Positions 5,338 through 5,676 of a stretch of DNA of 5,676 nucleotides are shown here, piece by piece; the first letter of the stretch is position 1; every line of letters starts with the position of its first letter. Location: positions 1-5,676 of the forward strand of contig JAEZBZ010000344.1 in assembly GCA_023412745.1 (NCBI GenBank), read 5' to 3'. Source of the DNA: Pseudomonadota bacterium (GTDB lineage Bacteria > Pseudomonadota > Alphaproteobacteria > Rhizobiales > Hyphomicrobiaceae). The translations under genes and the position numbers were made by a program. Below the pieces are notes generated by a model that worked only from the letters and a program-made list of their open reading frames with translations, searched no databases and had not been told where the DNA came from.

Positions 5338-5676
5338 ATGACACATCCGGTTCGCACCGAAACCGACACCTTCGGCCCCATCGAAGTTCCTGGCGACAAG
5401 TACTGGGGCGCACAGACCCAACGCAGCATCGGTAACTTCAAAATCGGCTGGGAAAAGCAGCCGAAACCGATCGTTCGCGCGCTCGGCATCGTCAAGCGGG
5501 CCGCAGCCGAGACCAATCTGGCGCTCGGCCGCCTGGATCCCGCCGTTGCCAAGGCCGTCATCGCGGCCGCCCAGGAGGTCATCGAGGGTAAGCTCGACGA
5601 TCATTTCCCGCTGGTCGTCTGGCAGACGGGCTCCGGCACCCAGTCCAACATGAATGCCAACGAGGTCATCTCCAAT
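5338..5676 (+). CDS. fumC: Class II fumarate hydratase, N-terminal part (cut by window edge)
   Basis: FumC is the oxygen-stable, iron-free fumarase of the TCA cycle that interconverts fumarate and L-malate as a cytoplasmic homotetramer. The visible 113 residues match the family start: RTETDTFGPIEVPGDKYWGAQTQRSIGNFKIG (6-37), PIVRALGIVKRAAAETN (44-60) and VVWQTGSGTQSNMNANEVISN (93-113). The TGSGTQSNMN stretch (97-106) is the first conserved substrate-binding region of the fumarase/aspartase superfamily. Full-length enzymes have about 460-470 residues, so three quarters lies beyond the window. The ATG at 5338 is chosen because family members begin in this way. AGAAGAG at 5319-5325 is 12 nt upstream, and an in-frame GTG at 5329 would add three residues but sits too near that site. 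The gene follows the CorC-family gene by 105 nt. Confidence 0.97.
   Translation, partial: MTHPVRTETDTFGPIEVPGDKYWGAQTQRSIGNFKIGWEKQPKPIVRALGIVKRAAAETNLALGRLDPAVAKAVIAAAQEVIEGKLDDHFPLVVWQTGSGTQSNMNANEVISN

Overview
The window is GC-rich DNA from an alphaproteobacterium, most likely a member of the Hyphomicrobiales in or near the Bradyrhizobium/Rhodopseudomonas group. The evidence is the alphaproteobacterial form of SspB (a compact fold, a long acidic/proline-rich linker and a SLDxFRKK-type tail), a class II fumarase close to it, and strongly GC-biased codon use in every gene. No sequence search was possible, so the taxon is an inference from protein character.

Layout, left to right. (1) 1-734: the tail of a possible upstream frame overlaps the start of sspB, the ClpXP adaptor. 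(2) 882-1661: a FabG-like, probably NAD-dependent short-chain dehydrogenase/reductase (SDR). (3) 1839-2165: a NIPSNAP-family small protein. (4) 2166-2321: a non-coding junction between converging frames with a strong dyad and a set of mutually exclusive pairing segments. (5) 2322-2552, minus strand: a probable small conserved-type protein of unknown function. (6) 2553-2916: a non-coding stretch with a nested inverted repeat. (7) 2917-3816: an exported SUMF1/FGE-fold protein that lacks the catalytic cysteine pair. (8) 3849-3877: a good sigma-70-type promoter, followed by 3907-5232, a membrane CNNM/CBS/CorC-C protein (hemolysin C / CorC family) that starts with TTG. (9) 5338 to the window edge: the first 113 codons of fumC.

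These genes do not form one obvious pathway. All but one are on the plus strand, but the gaps (about 90-360 nt), the separate ribosome binding sites and the separate promoter candidates suggest several short transcripts. The sspB and fumC ends look like conserved housekeeping chromosome. The SDR, NIPSNAP, SUMF1 and CorC genes between them look like ordinary metabolic and envelope genes. I see no mobile element, CRISPR array, tRNA, rRNA, toxin-antitoxin pair or defence system. The observations most worth checking are the structured non-coding segments at 2176-2240 and 2655-2699, the small minus-strand gene, and the cysteine-less SUMF1 protein.
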